64,000 bases of DNA from Sipunculus nudus. Lineage: Eukaryota > Annelida > Sipuncula > Golfingiida > Sipunculidae. The position numbers were made by a program, and so were the translations under genes. Of this stretch, positions 52,883 through 61,461 are shown piece by piece. How positions within the stretch are numbered: the first letter of the stretch is position 1; the number at the start of each line of letters is the position of its first letter. The stretch spans positions 248,001 to 312,000 of the forward strand of contig JAPPUL010000071.1 in NCBI GenBank assembly GCA_026874595.1. The letters run 5' to 3'. The notes below the pieces were generated by a model. It was not told the DNA's origin, ran no database searches, and worked only from the letters and a program-made list of their open reading frames with translations.

Positions 52883-53698
52883 ATGAAAATAAATTATAAA
52901 AAAGTAAATTATAAAAAAATAACCAAATATATTATCACCTTATTAGCATTCCATCTATTCGCTATAGACGGATATCCTCAATATTATATAAAGTATTATG
53001 ATGCAAAGACCTCCCTTACTAAGTATAATGGATTAAAACTCTTTCAAAATGAGCTTACTAATATTACTGATTATATATATTCTCAGAAAGATTATTATAT
53101 TGCTTACTATGACGCAGAAAAACGCCTTAGAAAATACAAATATATAGATAATGGAAATGTTGTACATGAAGAGGTCTTGCTTTATCAAGAAAACCAAATT
53201 AAGGCCCTTAAAACATACATTCAAAAACAACTAAAAAGAATTACTATCTTTTATAAGAATAAACTTGTTGTTAAAAAATACAATCCCATAACAAAGACTT
53301 ATATTAAAATCTTCTATCGAAATAAAGACAAAAAAATAAAACGTGTTGAGAATTATTACAAAGACAAGAAACTCAAAAATTATACCGTCTTTTCATACTC
53401 AAAGCAAAATAAAAAAATTAAGGTCGCATATTATTCCCCATCCAATATCCTCTTGCAATTCATAAAATATCAATACAATAAAAAAGGACTCAAAATAATC
53501 AAAACCAGGTACAATAACAAAAAGCAAGTAATAGGAAAAACAAGATATAAATATAATGAGCAGGATAAATTAAAAGAGGCAAGACGATTTGACTATAACA
53601 ATAACCTCCTTGGATATATTACATATGAGTACTTTCAAAGCGGTAAAATAAGATATAAACTATACTATGACCCACAAGGAAGACTTATTCCACGTTAA
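52883..53698 (+). CDS. Exported repeat protein (YYD/YN-type beta repeats), unknown
   Basis: A 271-residue protein with an N-terminal hydrophobic segment ending near 'LFAIDGYPQ', probably a signal peptide. The body consists of repeated strands with a Tyr-rich pattern: 'YYIKYYDAKTSLTKYNG', 'YYIAYYDAEKRLRKYKY', 'IKYQYNKKGLKIIKTRYNN', 'TRYKYNEQDKLKEARRFDYNN', 'KYYDPQGRL'-like end. This resembles MORN-like/YwqK-type or RHS-like YD beta repeats in envelope proteins. No catalytic motif. It overlaps the STAS gene end by four bases. Confidence 0.6.
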   Translation: MKINYKKVNYKKITKYIITLLAFHLFAIDGYPQYYIKYYDAKTSLTKYNGLKLFQNELTNITDYIYSQKDYYIAYYDAEKRLRKYKYIDNGNVVHEEVLLYQENQIKALKTYIQKQLKRITIFYKNKLVVKKYNPITKTYIKIFYRNKDKKIKRVENYYKDKKLKNYTVFSYSKQNKKIKVAYYSPSNILLQFIKYQYNKKGLKIIKTRYNNKKQVIGKTRYKYNEQDKLKEARRFDYNNNLLGYITYEYFQSGKIRYKLYYDPQGRLIPR

Positions 53699-54045
53699 TC
53701 CCAGTTAGCAAGCGCTTCTTCTTTGTCTTTAAATATTGAAAATGCCATGTCTAACTTGCTAAATTCAAACATCTTTTGTACATTGCCGTGTAATCCTGAA
53801 AGCTTTAACTTACCATTATGTTTTTTCAAATAAGCAAGACTTGATACAAGTACTCCTATCCCAGAACTGTCAATATAATTAACTTTAGACAAATTAATTA
53901 ATATATTATGGTACGCCTGCCCAATCTTTGCCTTTACTGTCGTTCTTAGCTCATTGGCACTCTCTAATGCCAATTCACCCGATGGCTCAATTATTACTAT
54001 GCCTTCTTTATTCTCACGCGTTTGTAGCTCAGTTTTTATTTCCAT
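53695..54045 (-). CDS. STAS-domain anti-sigma factor antagonist
   Basis: A 116-residue single-domain protein of the SpoIIAA family, which is regulated by Ser phosphorylation and binds a partner-switching kinase. 'GIVIIEPSGELALESANELRTTV', 'ILINLSKVNYIDSSGIGVLVSSLAYLKKHNGKLKLSGLHGNV' contain the conserved 'DSSG' with the phosphorylatable Ser. No RsbW-type kinase or PP2C phosphatase is adjacent, so its partner is elsewhere. Confidence 0.92.
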   Translation of the reverse strand: MEIKTELQTRENKEGIVIIEPSGELALESANELRTTVKAKIGQAYHNILINLSKVNYIDSSGIGVLVSSLAYLKKHNGKLKLSGLHGNVQKMFEFSKLDMAFSIFKDKEEALANWD

Positions 54046-54180
54046 AGCCTACCTACTTTCTCATTTATTTAGATAATTAATGATACTTTCGATTTAAACA
54101 CTTAAAACTATATTTTCAATTCTACAATTATCTCTTCTAATCTATTCTAGAATCACTCCCATACAGTTTTTATATGATGT

Positions 54181-55041
54181 TTAGACGTTTTTTAGATTTT
54201 TGTTTTCTTTTGCATGCCTTTGCAGTTCTTTAATTATTAAAGATATAACACTATCAGGTGTTGATGTCCCTGTCACTATCCCAACTTTCCCTACCCCTCT
54301 AAAGTTTATTTTATCAAGCTCTTTTGCATCATTTATTTGTATTGTATTTTTATTAATATCTTTTGCAATCTCATATAGCTTTTTAGAATTTGAACTATTC
54401 CCTGCTCCTATTACTATCATAAGATCAACAATTTGTGATATTCTTCTTGCCTCTTTTTGCCTTGTTTTTGTTACCCCACAAATAGTTGTATGGATTTTTA
54501 GTTCTTGAGCATACTTTGTAATCTCAGGCAAAAGCTCCCGTGTATCATCAATTGTTATAGTACTTTGAAAGACTATCCCTATCTTTTTATGCTTTGTAAG
54601 TTTCTCAAGATCTTCAAGAGTTTCTACTACAAGAGAATGACCACTAACATATCCTTCAATACCAAGCACTTCAGGATGATTCTTTTTACCAAGTATTACA
54701 ACAAAATAGCCATCTTCTACCAAATCTTTTGCAAGTTCCTGAGTCTTCTTCACAAAAGGACAAGTTGCATCAAGAATATTTACATTTTCCTCTTTAAAAG
54801 ACGACAGGACTTTTGGAGACACTCCATGCGCTCGTATAGCAAGATTTGAAGCCTTTAAATCCTCTAAATCCTCTATATTGTATATTCTATGCTCATCCTC
54901 AAGCTCTTTTATTGCAAGTGGATTATGTATTATAGGACCCCAAGTTTGAACACTATTTGTTCTAGAGGCCTCAATAACAAGATCAACTGCATCACGAACC
55001 CCATAACAGTACCCAAGTTCTCTAGATAATACTATTTCCAT
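54181..55041 (-). CDS. ispH: 4-hydroxy-3-methylbut-2-enyl diphosphate reductase
   Basis: The last step of the MEP isoprenoid pathway; an iron-sulfur enzyme also called LytB. The three cluster cysteines are at 'LGYCYGVRDAV' (residue 12), 'DATCPFVKKTQ' (about 94) and 'TICGVTKTRQKEA' (about 188); other motifs are 'RAHGVSPKV', 'NHPEVLGIEGY' and 'GTSTPDSVI'. Length 286 is standard. The 2Fe-2S ferredoxin gene ends 30 bp upstream of its start, so the pair may be an operon with the ferredoxin as electron source; that is inference. Confidence 0.96.
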   Translation of the reverse strand: MEIVLSRELGYCYGVRDAVDLVIEASRTNSVQTWGPIIHNPLAIKELEDEHRIYNIEDLEDLKASNLAIRAHGVSPKVLSSFKEENVNILDATCPFVKKTQELAKDLVEDGYFVVILGKKNHPEVLGIEGYVSGHSLVVETLEDLEKLTKHKKIGIVFQSTITIDDTRELLPEITKYAQELKIHTTICGVTKTRQKEARRISQIVDLMIVIGAGNSSNSKKLYEIAKDINKNTIQINDAKELDKINFRGVGKVGIVTGTSTPDSVISLIIKELQRHAKENKNLKNV

Positions 55042-55071
55042 TCAAAAACCCCGTATCCTGATCACTTTTAT

Positions 55072-55392
55072 TTAGTACATTGGATATGTATAGGTAAGCC
55101 TCTCAACCGGATTCCCATTCTCCAAATGACTTTCAACTATTTCTTCGATATCTTCCTCTTTTATATTTGAGTACCATACACCCTCAGGATATACTACAAA
55201 TATTGGACCATCTGAACAAGGACCAAGACAACCTGCCGGAGTTACCAAAACTTTGCCCAGAAGATTCCTTTTATCCATCTCTTCTATAAGGCGTGCATAT
55301 AGCTTATGCGACCCAGAACCCCCACATGACTCTTTTACCGCAGGTGGACGCTGGTTTGTACACACAAAGCAATGTCTTCTTATTTCTCTCAT
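55072..55392 (-). CDS. Thioredoxin-like 2Fe-2S ferredoxin
   Basis: A 106-residue protein of the Shethna/NuoE-like (2Fe-2S) ferredoxin family. 'HCFVCTNQRPP' gives two cluster Cys, 'SCGGSGSHKLYARLIEEMDKRNL' follows, and 'VTPAGCLGPCSDGPIFVVYPEGVWYSNIKEEDIEEIVESHL' provides the other two. ATG 55392 (four codons after a possible earlier ATG) matches the usual start 'M..RRHCFVC'. It lies upstream of ispH on the same strand. Confidence 0.88.
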   Translation of the reverse strand: MREIRRHCFVCTNQRPPAVKESCGGSGSHKLYARLIEEMDKRNLLGKVLVTPAGCLGPCSDGPIFVVYPEGVWYSNIKEEDIEEIVESHLENGNPVERLTYTYPMY

Positions 55393-55938
55393 AACATTCA
55401 CCAAATATTTTAATTTATTTTTCTTTACTCTGCTTTCTTTTTGTTTAACTTCTCAATAGATAAACATCAAACGTTTTTTTATCTGTAAAAAAAACTTATC
55501 TGTAAAAGACTCTTTATTCTATAGTCAATTAAATATGTTCTTAAATAACTAAAAAGTCAAATACTAAAAAAAACTCAAAAGATTAGCAATTAAACACTAG
55601 TTTTTAAACCCTCTAAGTACCTAAACACCTTTATAAAATTCTCTATAAGCCTAAATAATTAGTATATAAAGCATAATCTTACAATATTCTTAATAGCTCT
55701 ATTCAAACATGTATAAATTTATTATAATATATTAAATAAAAATTTGTGTGCTTAACCTGTAAGCATATGCAAAATAATTAGCACTTTATATTAAATTGCC
55801 TCTCTCAAGTTACAGCAGGACAAGGTTTTATGTTTGCAGTATCCTGCATTTGCAATAGCCTTCCATGTAGAGTCAAATTGCAGAGTCAAATTAATAATTT
55901 AAAGGTTTTAAATTTAAATAGATATTTGGAGGTAGATG
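55393..55938. other. About 545-bp AT-rich divergent intergenic region
   Basis: The longest gene-free stretch apart from the pseudogene region, upstream of the ferredoxin and peroxiredoxin genes. It contains short direct repeats (ttatctgtaaaa; gagtcaaattgca, near 55870), a TATAAT-containing stretch (55725-55740), and two mutually exclusive small hairpins around 55812-55860 (GCAGGA/TCCTGC and TGCAG/CTGCA). These may regulate the peroxiredoxin gene, but no match to a known operator or riboswitch is evident. Confidence 0.4.
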
Positions 55939-56535
55939 ATGGCAGTTCTTGTAACACAACCTGCACCTAACTTTAAAGGACAGGCAGTAATGCCCGATAA
56001 TTCATTTAAGGAAATTTCCCTTGCTGACTATAAAGATAAGTATTTAGTACTTTTCTTCTATCCGCTTGACTTCACATTTGTGTGCCCATCTGAAATTATA
56101 GCATTTGGACACAGACTTGATGAGTTTAAAAATCGTGATGTTGAAGTTGTTGGCGTTTCGGTCGATTCGCATTTTAGCCACTGGGCATGGAGAAATACTC
56201 CTGTTGAAAATGGTGGAATAGGACAAATAAGATATCCTCTTATAGCCGACATAACAAAACAAATTGCACGAGATTATGATGTTTTAATTAACGGCTCTGT
56301 CGCTCTTAGAGGAACTTTCCTTATCGACAAAGAAGGTATAGTACGACATCAAGTTGTTAATGACCTTGGCATAGGACGAAATATTGACGAAACACTACGA
56401 ATTATTGATGCCCTTCAGTACACTGAAAAGCATGGTGAAGTGTGTCCTGCTGGATGGAGTAAAGGAGATGAGGGAATGAAAGCAAGTACAGAAGGCGTTG
56501 CTGAGTACTTGGCTAAAAACTCATCTAAACTCTAA
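55939..56535 (+). CDS. 2-Cys peroxiredoxin (AhpC/Prx1 type)
   Basis: Reduces hydrogen peroxide and alkyl peroxides. 'VLFFYPLDFTFVCPSEIIAFGHRLDEF' carries the peroxidatic Cys (about residue 49), 'VVGVSVDSHFSHWAWRNTP' and 'LRGTFLIDKEGIVRH' follow, and 'HGEVCPAGWSKGDEGMK' carries the resolving Cys (about 167), so it is a typical 2-Cys Prx of 198 residues. Two ATGs lie together; the second (55939) has better spacing from ggagg. It is monocistronic, ending in a 13-bp stem-loop. In an anaerobe this would give oxidative stress defence. Confidence 0.95.
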   Translation: MAVLVTQPAPNFKGQAVMPDNSFKEISLADYKDKYLVLFFYPLDFTFVCPSEIIAFGHRLDEFKNRDVEVVGVSVDSHFSHWAWRNTPVENGGIGQIRYPLIADITKQIARDYDVLINGSVALRGTFLIDKEGIVRHQVVNDLGIGRNIDETLRIIDALQYTEKHGEVCPAGWSKGDEGMKASTEGVAEYLAKNSSKL

Positions 56536-56584
56536 AATAAAACTTTAATTAAAATAAGTTTTCTAGATTAGATTCTCGGTCTAC

Positions 56585-56628
56585 TAATAAGGGCTTTTAT
56601 ATATACGAATATACGAAAGCCCTTATTA
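56585..56628. terminator. Stem-loop between prx and ribH
   Basis: A 13-bp perfect inverted repeat (TAATAAGGGCTTT with AAAGCCCTTATTA) around an 18-bp loop, between two convergent genes. Probably a bidirectional terminator. Confidence 0.75.
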
Positions 56629-56655
56629 AACTAAAAAAAACACTTGCTTTCTAAA

Positions 56656-57159
56656 TTAAACAACCCGAAACCCAACATCATCCTTATCCGTTTCTAAAAG
56701 CTTATAAAGATTTGCCATCTCAATAGCAGTCAAAGCCGCATCAGCTCCCTTATTACCATGTTTAGTTCCTGCCCGCTCAACTGCCTGTTCAATAGAATCA
56801 GTTGTTAAAACCCCAAATATAACCGGAATGCTAGAATTTAGGGCAAGTGAGGATATCCCTTTTGCAGTCTCGTTTGAAACATAGTCAAAATGAGGTGTGC
56901 CCCCGCGAATAATCGTTCCAAGACAGATAATAGCATCAACTGAGGCTTTAGATATTAATATCCGCGCAAGAGGTGCAATCTCTAATGAACCTGGTACCTT
57001 ATATATATATATATCATCCTTAAAACATCCACTACGCTCTAAAACATCCAAAGCCCCATCAAGCAACTTCGTAGTTATAAAATCATTAAAACGACTTACA
57101 ATAATTCCAAACTTAAGTTCATTAGCAATCAAAGAACCTTCAAAAACATTATTTAACAT
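56656..57159 (-). CDS. ribH: 6,7-dimethyl-8-ribityllumazine synthase
   Basis: The penultimate riboflavin-synthesis enzyme, 167 residues. '[28 protein letters not shown]', '[16 protein letters not shown]', '[30 protein letters not shown]', '[40 protein letters not shown]' are all standard, including the catalytic His in 'HFDYV'. It is encoded alone, with no rib genes beside it and no FMN riboswitch visible upstream. Confidence 0.96.
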   Translation of the reverse strand: MLNNVFEGSLIANELKFGIIVSRFNDFITTKLLDGALDVLERSGCFKDDIYIYKVPGSLEIAPLARILISKASVDAIICLGTIIRGGTPHFDYVSNETAKGISSLALNSSIPVIFGVLTTDSIEQAVERAGTKHGNKGADAALTAIEMANLYKLLETDKDDVGFRVV

Positions 57160-57402
57160 AAGTCCTCCAATTATAAATTTATATTTATTTAAATTTATAT
57201 TTAATCTTTAAGTATGTAATATAGGATTTTCTAATAGTATACAAAAGCATAATATAATCTTATATATAAAATATATAACTTTTGTCCTACAGACACTTAG
57301 TTATATATTGACTTTTCCCTATAATATTTATAGTATTCAAGACTCCAAGATATAGTTTTATAGATATAGTTTAAGACTATATAGAAAAATATATAGGTGA
57401 GA

Positions 57403-60135
57403 ATGAATAAGAAATTATTTGAAATAAAGTCGATAGCAAAAGCTTATGCAAATATCGACCACGCATATATAACAAGCATAGTAATAACAATCTTCACCTT
57501 TTTGTTATTAACGTTTATAACGCTAATGAAAGCAGGTGGAGTGTCAACTTTTGATAACTTTTATTATGCTCATTATACTTTACTACTTATAACCATAATA
57601 CTCACTTATGGTATAAAAAAACGTATAAGACTTGCAGCTTTAAGTTTGCTCCTTATCCTCCTTATTGATAAAATCCTTTTAATTGTAAGTGGACTAATAA
57701 GCGCCTATATAGGTTTGCCAATATTTTTAATCCTAGCATATTTCATACTACGGGCAATACAAGGTATGAATTATTTAAAGAAAGAAGACAAAGAAAAGAT
57801 TGCCTCTTTTATGTCAATGGAAAGCAGCTTTCTTACTAGGAATAAGGCTTTCGTCGAGTCGTTTTTAGTTCTTTTCGTGTTAATGATATCTTCTGTGGTT
57901 GTAGAAAACGTATTTCGCGTACTTGAAAACCAAAATGTCCTATCAAAAGGACTTTATACATATCCATTAGGAACAATATTAAGCCTTCTCCTGGCACTAG
58001 TAGGAATATATCCACTGCTAAAAAAACATCTTGGAACCTTTCATCTTGCTTTTTTAAATATCTTATTTCTAGCAATAGCAACAACCTTAAGTACCCTAAT
58101 CCCTCAATCAGCAACAGTACCATTTCAGCCCAAAGACTATTATGTAAAAGCATACGGCTATTTGGGACATGTATTTTTGTTCTTTAGCCTCGATCAGGTC
58201 TTTCATAGTTTTTGGTATATTAATGCCTATGTTTTACTATCGCTTAATATATTACGTGTAGCATTCAAAAGACGGCTTAGATTAAGAACTTTAGGCTTTT
58301 ATATAACTCATTGTTCAATAGTGTTTATCTTGATAGCTGTATGGTATAACTTCTTTTTCTCATATACAGGTATAATTCCCTTACAGGTGGGCCAAAAAAG
58401 CAATAAAGTATTCCTATTTGAAGAGAGTAAGAAAAAGCTTAGAGAAGACTCTAAAGAACTTGACTTTTATATAAAGCTTAAATCTTTTGATACAAAAAAG
58501 TGGGAAAGTGCATATAATATATACGTCAAAAAGTTCGAAAACCCAATCCCAAAATATATATCAACAAAGACGTACGAAGACTTTTCAAAAGCCCTGCCTC
58601 GCCAGTTCCAAAGCACATTTAAAGAGCAATACGTAAAAGAGAAAAAACTAACATTAAACCCGTCATTAACCTTACTGTCTGCAGTTGGACTGACATTCCT
58701 AGCAACATACAGACAAGACCAATATCACTATAAGCTAAAAGCAGACAATCAAAAAGAAGCACAAGAACGTATCTTACGAAGGATTTTCATGTTGTTCAGC
58801 TACAAAGGTAAGGATATAATGGCCAACTCTATAAAGATTGGAGAGGACAAGAGATTATACGGAACAAATATAAGATACAAAGTATTAAACTACTTTGAGA
58901 ACTTCAGATTGGATTATGTAGGAATACCACAAGAGATAGACGCTTCAATATTCAATCAAAAAGTAAAGGATAATGTAGCAAAGCATTTCAAGAAAGATGT
59001 AAGTGCTGCTTATGAACTCACAGGTAATAAATACCGGTTGAAAGAGTTTTATAAAAAAGATATAAGACGTCGAGAACTCCTTGCAGATGCCTTTTCGGAT
59101 TTGGGCAAAGAAGTACTCGAAGATCAGATAAAAGTAAACCAATCGGCAGTATCGTTTACATTGTTTGGAAGCGGGGAACGTCAAGAGATATGGTTAATAG
59201 AAGGGCGAAGCAAGCAAAGCAATAGTATATTATTAAATGAGCGTACCCAGGTATTGTATTATTATGAATATCCGAAAAAGGAAATAGAAGAACTTATAAA
59301 TAAAGCAATTAAAGCGAACCGAACACTTACAATAATAATAGGAGGGGAGAAGAAGATATATTCTAATATAGGCGGTAAGTTAGAAGAGAGTGATTTAAAG
59401 AAAGGAGAAGCTTATTCACTTGCAGAGGATGCGTATGGGTATATAGATCACATACTGCCAAATTATGGAGAGTATTATCCGTATAGGAAAAAGACAGCAA
59501 ACATCCCGGTTCATATAGAGGAGAAAGTATATAATAAAGAGCTAAAGAGCAAGCTTAAAGGAGAAGAGGAGAGAATAGTAAAAGAAGCGTATTTAAAATT
59601 TGATAAAGTATGGGTATTAAACCCAAAGTATTATAGTGATGAGGGAAGGCGGCAAGGGGTTGAGAAGGTATTAAAGGGAGTGGGTCTAGAAGTTGAGCCA
59701 TTAAACCCGTATGCATTAATAGAGGTAATATACAAAGATAAGAAAGGCGATGAGCAACGTCGTATAGCTCGCCTAACGCCACAGGGATTAAATGTGTTCG
59801 TAGTGCCAGAGACACGTTATACCTTAACATTTGGGTCTCGAAGGAGTGTAGAGACAAAGTATTGGGAGAGTGGATTAGAGGTGCTTGAAGGGGAAGATGC
59901 AAGAAACTTGAAGGTAGTAAAGGAATCACCTATCCGAGTAAATGAGTATATGTATTATAATGGATATAGATTCTATCAAACGGACGCGAAGAAGGAAGAT
60001 AGGAGTTATTCAGGTATAGGAGTAAGTATAGAACCTGGTCTTATGTATATTTATGGCGGTTATATAAGTTTAAGTATCGGAATATTTATGATGTTTTATT
60101 TACCGATGTCTAAAAGGAGAAGTAAGAAAGAGTGA
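57403..60135 (+). CDS. resB: ResB/Ccs1-like cytochrome c biogenesis protein, unusually long
   Basis: ResB (Ccs1) works with CcsA to deliver haem to periplasmic apocytochromes. The protein has 910 residues, about twice a common ResB. About 12 hydrophobic segments occupy residues 20-330, then a very large exported domain with 'VGQKSNKVFLFEESKKKLREDSKELDFYIKLKSFD', long Lys/Glu-rich repeats, and 'YYNGYRFYQTDAKKEDRSYSGIGVSIEPGLMYIYGGYISLSIGIFMMFYLPMSKR' (last TM helix). 'YRFYQ' and the preceding segment match ResB. The large middle part is unassigned. ATG 57403 follows ataggtgag; a GTG at 57397 is alternative. ccsA and hemA follow. Confidence 0.85.
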   Translation: MNKKLFEIKSIAKAYANIDHAYITSIVITIFTFLLLTFITLMKAGGVSTFDNFYYAHYTLLLITIILTYGIKKRIRLAALSLLLILLIDKILLIVSGLISAYIGLPIFLILAYFILRAIQGMNYLKKEDKEKIASFMSMESSFLTRNKAFVESFLVLFVLMISSVVVENVFRVLENQNVLSKGLYTYPLGTILSLLLALVGIYPLLKKHLGTFHLAFLNILFLAIATTLSTLIPQSATVPFQPKDYYVKAYGYLGHVFLFFSLDQVFHSFWYINAYVLLSLNILRVAFKRRLRLRTLGFYITHCSIVFILIAVWYNFFFSYTGIIPLQVGQKSNKVFLFEESKKKLREDSKELDFYIKLKSFDTKKWESAYNIYVKKFENPIPKYISTKTYEDFSKALPRQFQSTFKEQYVKEKKLTLNPSLTLLSAVGLTFLATYRQDQYHYKLKADNQKEAQERILRRIFMLFSYKGKDIMANSIKIGEDKRLYGTNIRYKVLNYFENFRLDYVGIPQEIDASIFNQKVKDNVAKHFKKDVSAAYELTGNKYRLKEFYKKDIRRRELLADAFSDLGKEVLEDQIKVNQSAVSFTLFGSGERQEIWLIEGRSKQSNSILLNERTQVLYYYEYPKKEIEELINKAIKANRTLTIIIGGEKKIYSNIGGKLEESDLKKGEAYSLAEDAYGYIDHILPNYGEYYPYRKKTANIPVHIEEKVYNKELKSKLKGEEERIVKEAYLKFDKVWVLNPKYYSDEGRRQGVEKVLKGVGLEVEPLNPYALIEVIYKDKKGDEQRRIARLTPQGLNVFVVPETRYTLTFGSRRSVETKYWESGLEVLEGEDARNLKVVKESPIRVNEYMYYNGYRFYQTDAKKEDRSYSGIGVSIEPGLMYIYGGYISLSIGIFMMFYLPMSKRRSKKE

Positions 60136-60161
60136 AGTGCAGTAAGGTGAAGTGCAGTAAG
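60132..60161. repeat. 15-bp tandem duplication between resB and ccsA
   Basis: gtgaagtgcagtaag occurs twice in a row, with a third degenerate copy. The gap of 226 bp to ccsA otherwise shows no gene. Confidence 0.9.
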
Positions 60162-60361
60162 GTGAAGCAAGGAAGAGTAAGAGGGGCAGTAAGGGAGTGG
60201 GTAATAAGCAGCAAAGGACGGGACGGGAATGGTGCGGTAAAGGAAAGAGATAAATCCTTTCATGGATTATTAGACTAGAAGCACTTCGTGTAGTTATATT
60301 ATAATATACGAGCCAGCCATGAGCATCTAAACATAAAAAGGGAAAGGAGGGTATAGACAAA

Positions 60362-61279
60362 ATGTTATTAATAGAGCGGTTTTTGAATACAGATATATTG
60401 TTCCAGATAACGTATTTAGTATATTGGCTTGCTTTATTATTTTATATTTTAAGTTTTATATTGTATGTAAAACAAGGGCGTGCACGTGAATTACGGGAAG
60501 GTTATATAGAGAGCAAAAGAGTACGCAATAAGCGTAAAAACATATCACGAATAAGTAGTATATTTTTCTTTCTTGGTTTTTTGTTAACACTAATTTTAGT
60601 AGTAGACAGATGGATAGAGGCAGGACGCCCTCCATTTAGGACATTGTATGAGACACTAATATATGCATCTTTTACAATAAGTTTAGTGTACGTTGTAGTA
60701 GAAAGGCTTTTAAAGATAAAGATATTGGGACTTTTAGTTAGCGCGCTTATCCTAATAATCTACACATATTCGCTAACAACCCTAGATGTAGAGATAGTGC
60801 CCGTAATGCCGGCCTTACAAACACCGATAATGATCCCCCATGTAACAAGCTACTTTTTTGCATATGCGGGAGTATTCATAGCAGGCTTAGCAGCAGCACT
60901 TTCATTGGTGCTTCCAGAGGGGATACGAGGTTATTGGCTTATAAGCGAAGAGAAGCAGATAAATTTCCGTGAATATATATATAAGATAGTAAAGTTTGCG
61001 TTTTTGTTTTTGACATTTGGCCTTGCGCTTGGGTCCTGGTGGGGCCAGATTGCGTGGTCTAATTTTTGGGGTTGGGATCCAAAAGAGAACTGGGCACTAA
61101 TATCGTGGTTAGTATTAGCGTCCTATTTCCATGTTAGATTTATAAAGAGTTTTGATGAGAAGAAGTTAGCCTGGCTTGTAGTTGGAGCATCCTTTACTAT
61201 ACTTTTTACGTATCTAGGAATGAAGTATCTGCCAAAGGATGTTCAATCAGCGAGTCTGCATATATACATAGAAGAGTAG
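60362..61279 (+). CDS. ccsA: CcsA/ResC-type haem handling protein
   Basis: A 305-residue membrane protein with about eight hydrophobic segments. The haem-binding WWD signature is 'GQIAWSNFWGWDPKENWALISWLV', flanked by conserved His ('TSYFFAYAGVFIAG' and 'YFHVRFIKSFD' regions). It pairs with ResB to move and ligate haem outside the cytoplasmic membrane. The family phrase 'RPPFRTLYETLIYASFTISLVY' is in the first third. It is followed by hemA, a common order (ccsA next to haem synthesis genes). Confidence 0.94.
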   Translation: MLLIERFLNTDILFQITYLVYWLALLFYILSFILYVKQGRARELREGYIESKRVRNKRKNISRISSIFFFLGFLLTLILVVDRWIEAGRPPFRTLYETLIYASFTISLVYVVVERLLKIKILGLLVSALILIIYTYSLTTLDVEIVPVMPALQTPIMIPHVTSYFFAYAGVFIAGLAAALSLVLPEGIRGYWLISEEKQINFREYIYKIVKFAFLFLTFGLALGSWWGQIAWSNFWGWDPKENWALISWLVLASYFHVRFIKSFDEKKLAWLVVGASFTILFTYLGMKYLPKDVQSASLHIYIEE

Positions 61280-61280
61280 C

Positions 61281-61375
61281 GGAGAGCCGAAAAGGAGGAG
61301 TTAAAAAGGAGAGCCGAAAAGGAGGAGTTAAGAAAAGTCAGGAAGTCGGGAAGTCGGGAAGTCGGGAAGTCGGGA
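61281..61375. repeat. 27-bp duplication and 8-bp tandem repeat between ccsA and hemA
   Basis: Two copies of a 27-bp block (ggagagccgaaaaggagg at the start of each) are followed by four copies of aagtcggg. All noncoding. Confidence 0.9.
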
Positions 61376-61461
61376 GAAGATGGCAGGAAAAGAAGAGAAA
61401 GAGTGCAGGATAGGAGTGCAGGATAAATATAGAAGTTAAAGAAGAATGGTGAGAAAAAAAT

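Noticed and set aside
55720-55745. PerR box upstream of the peroxiredoxin gene
   Set aside because: The TTATAATATATTAAAT stretch matches the PerR consensus only partly and AT-rich DNA gives such matches by chance.
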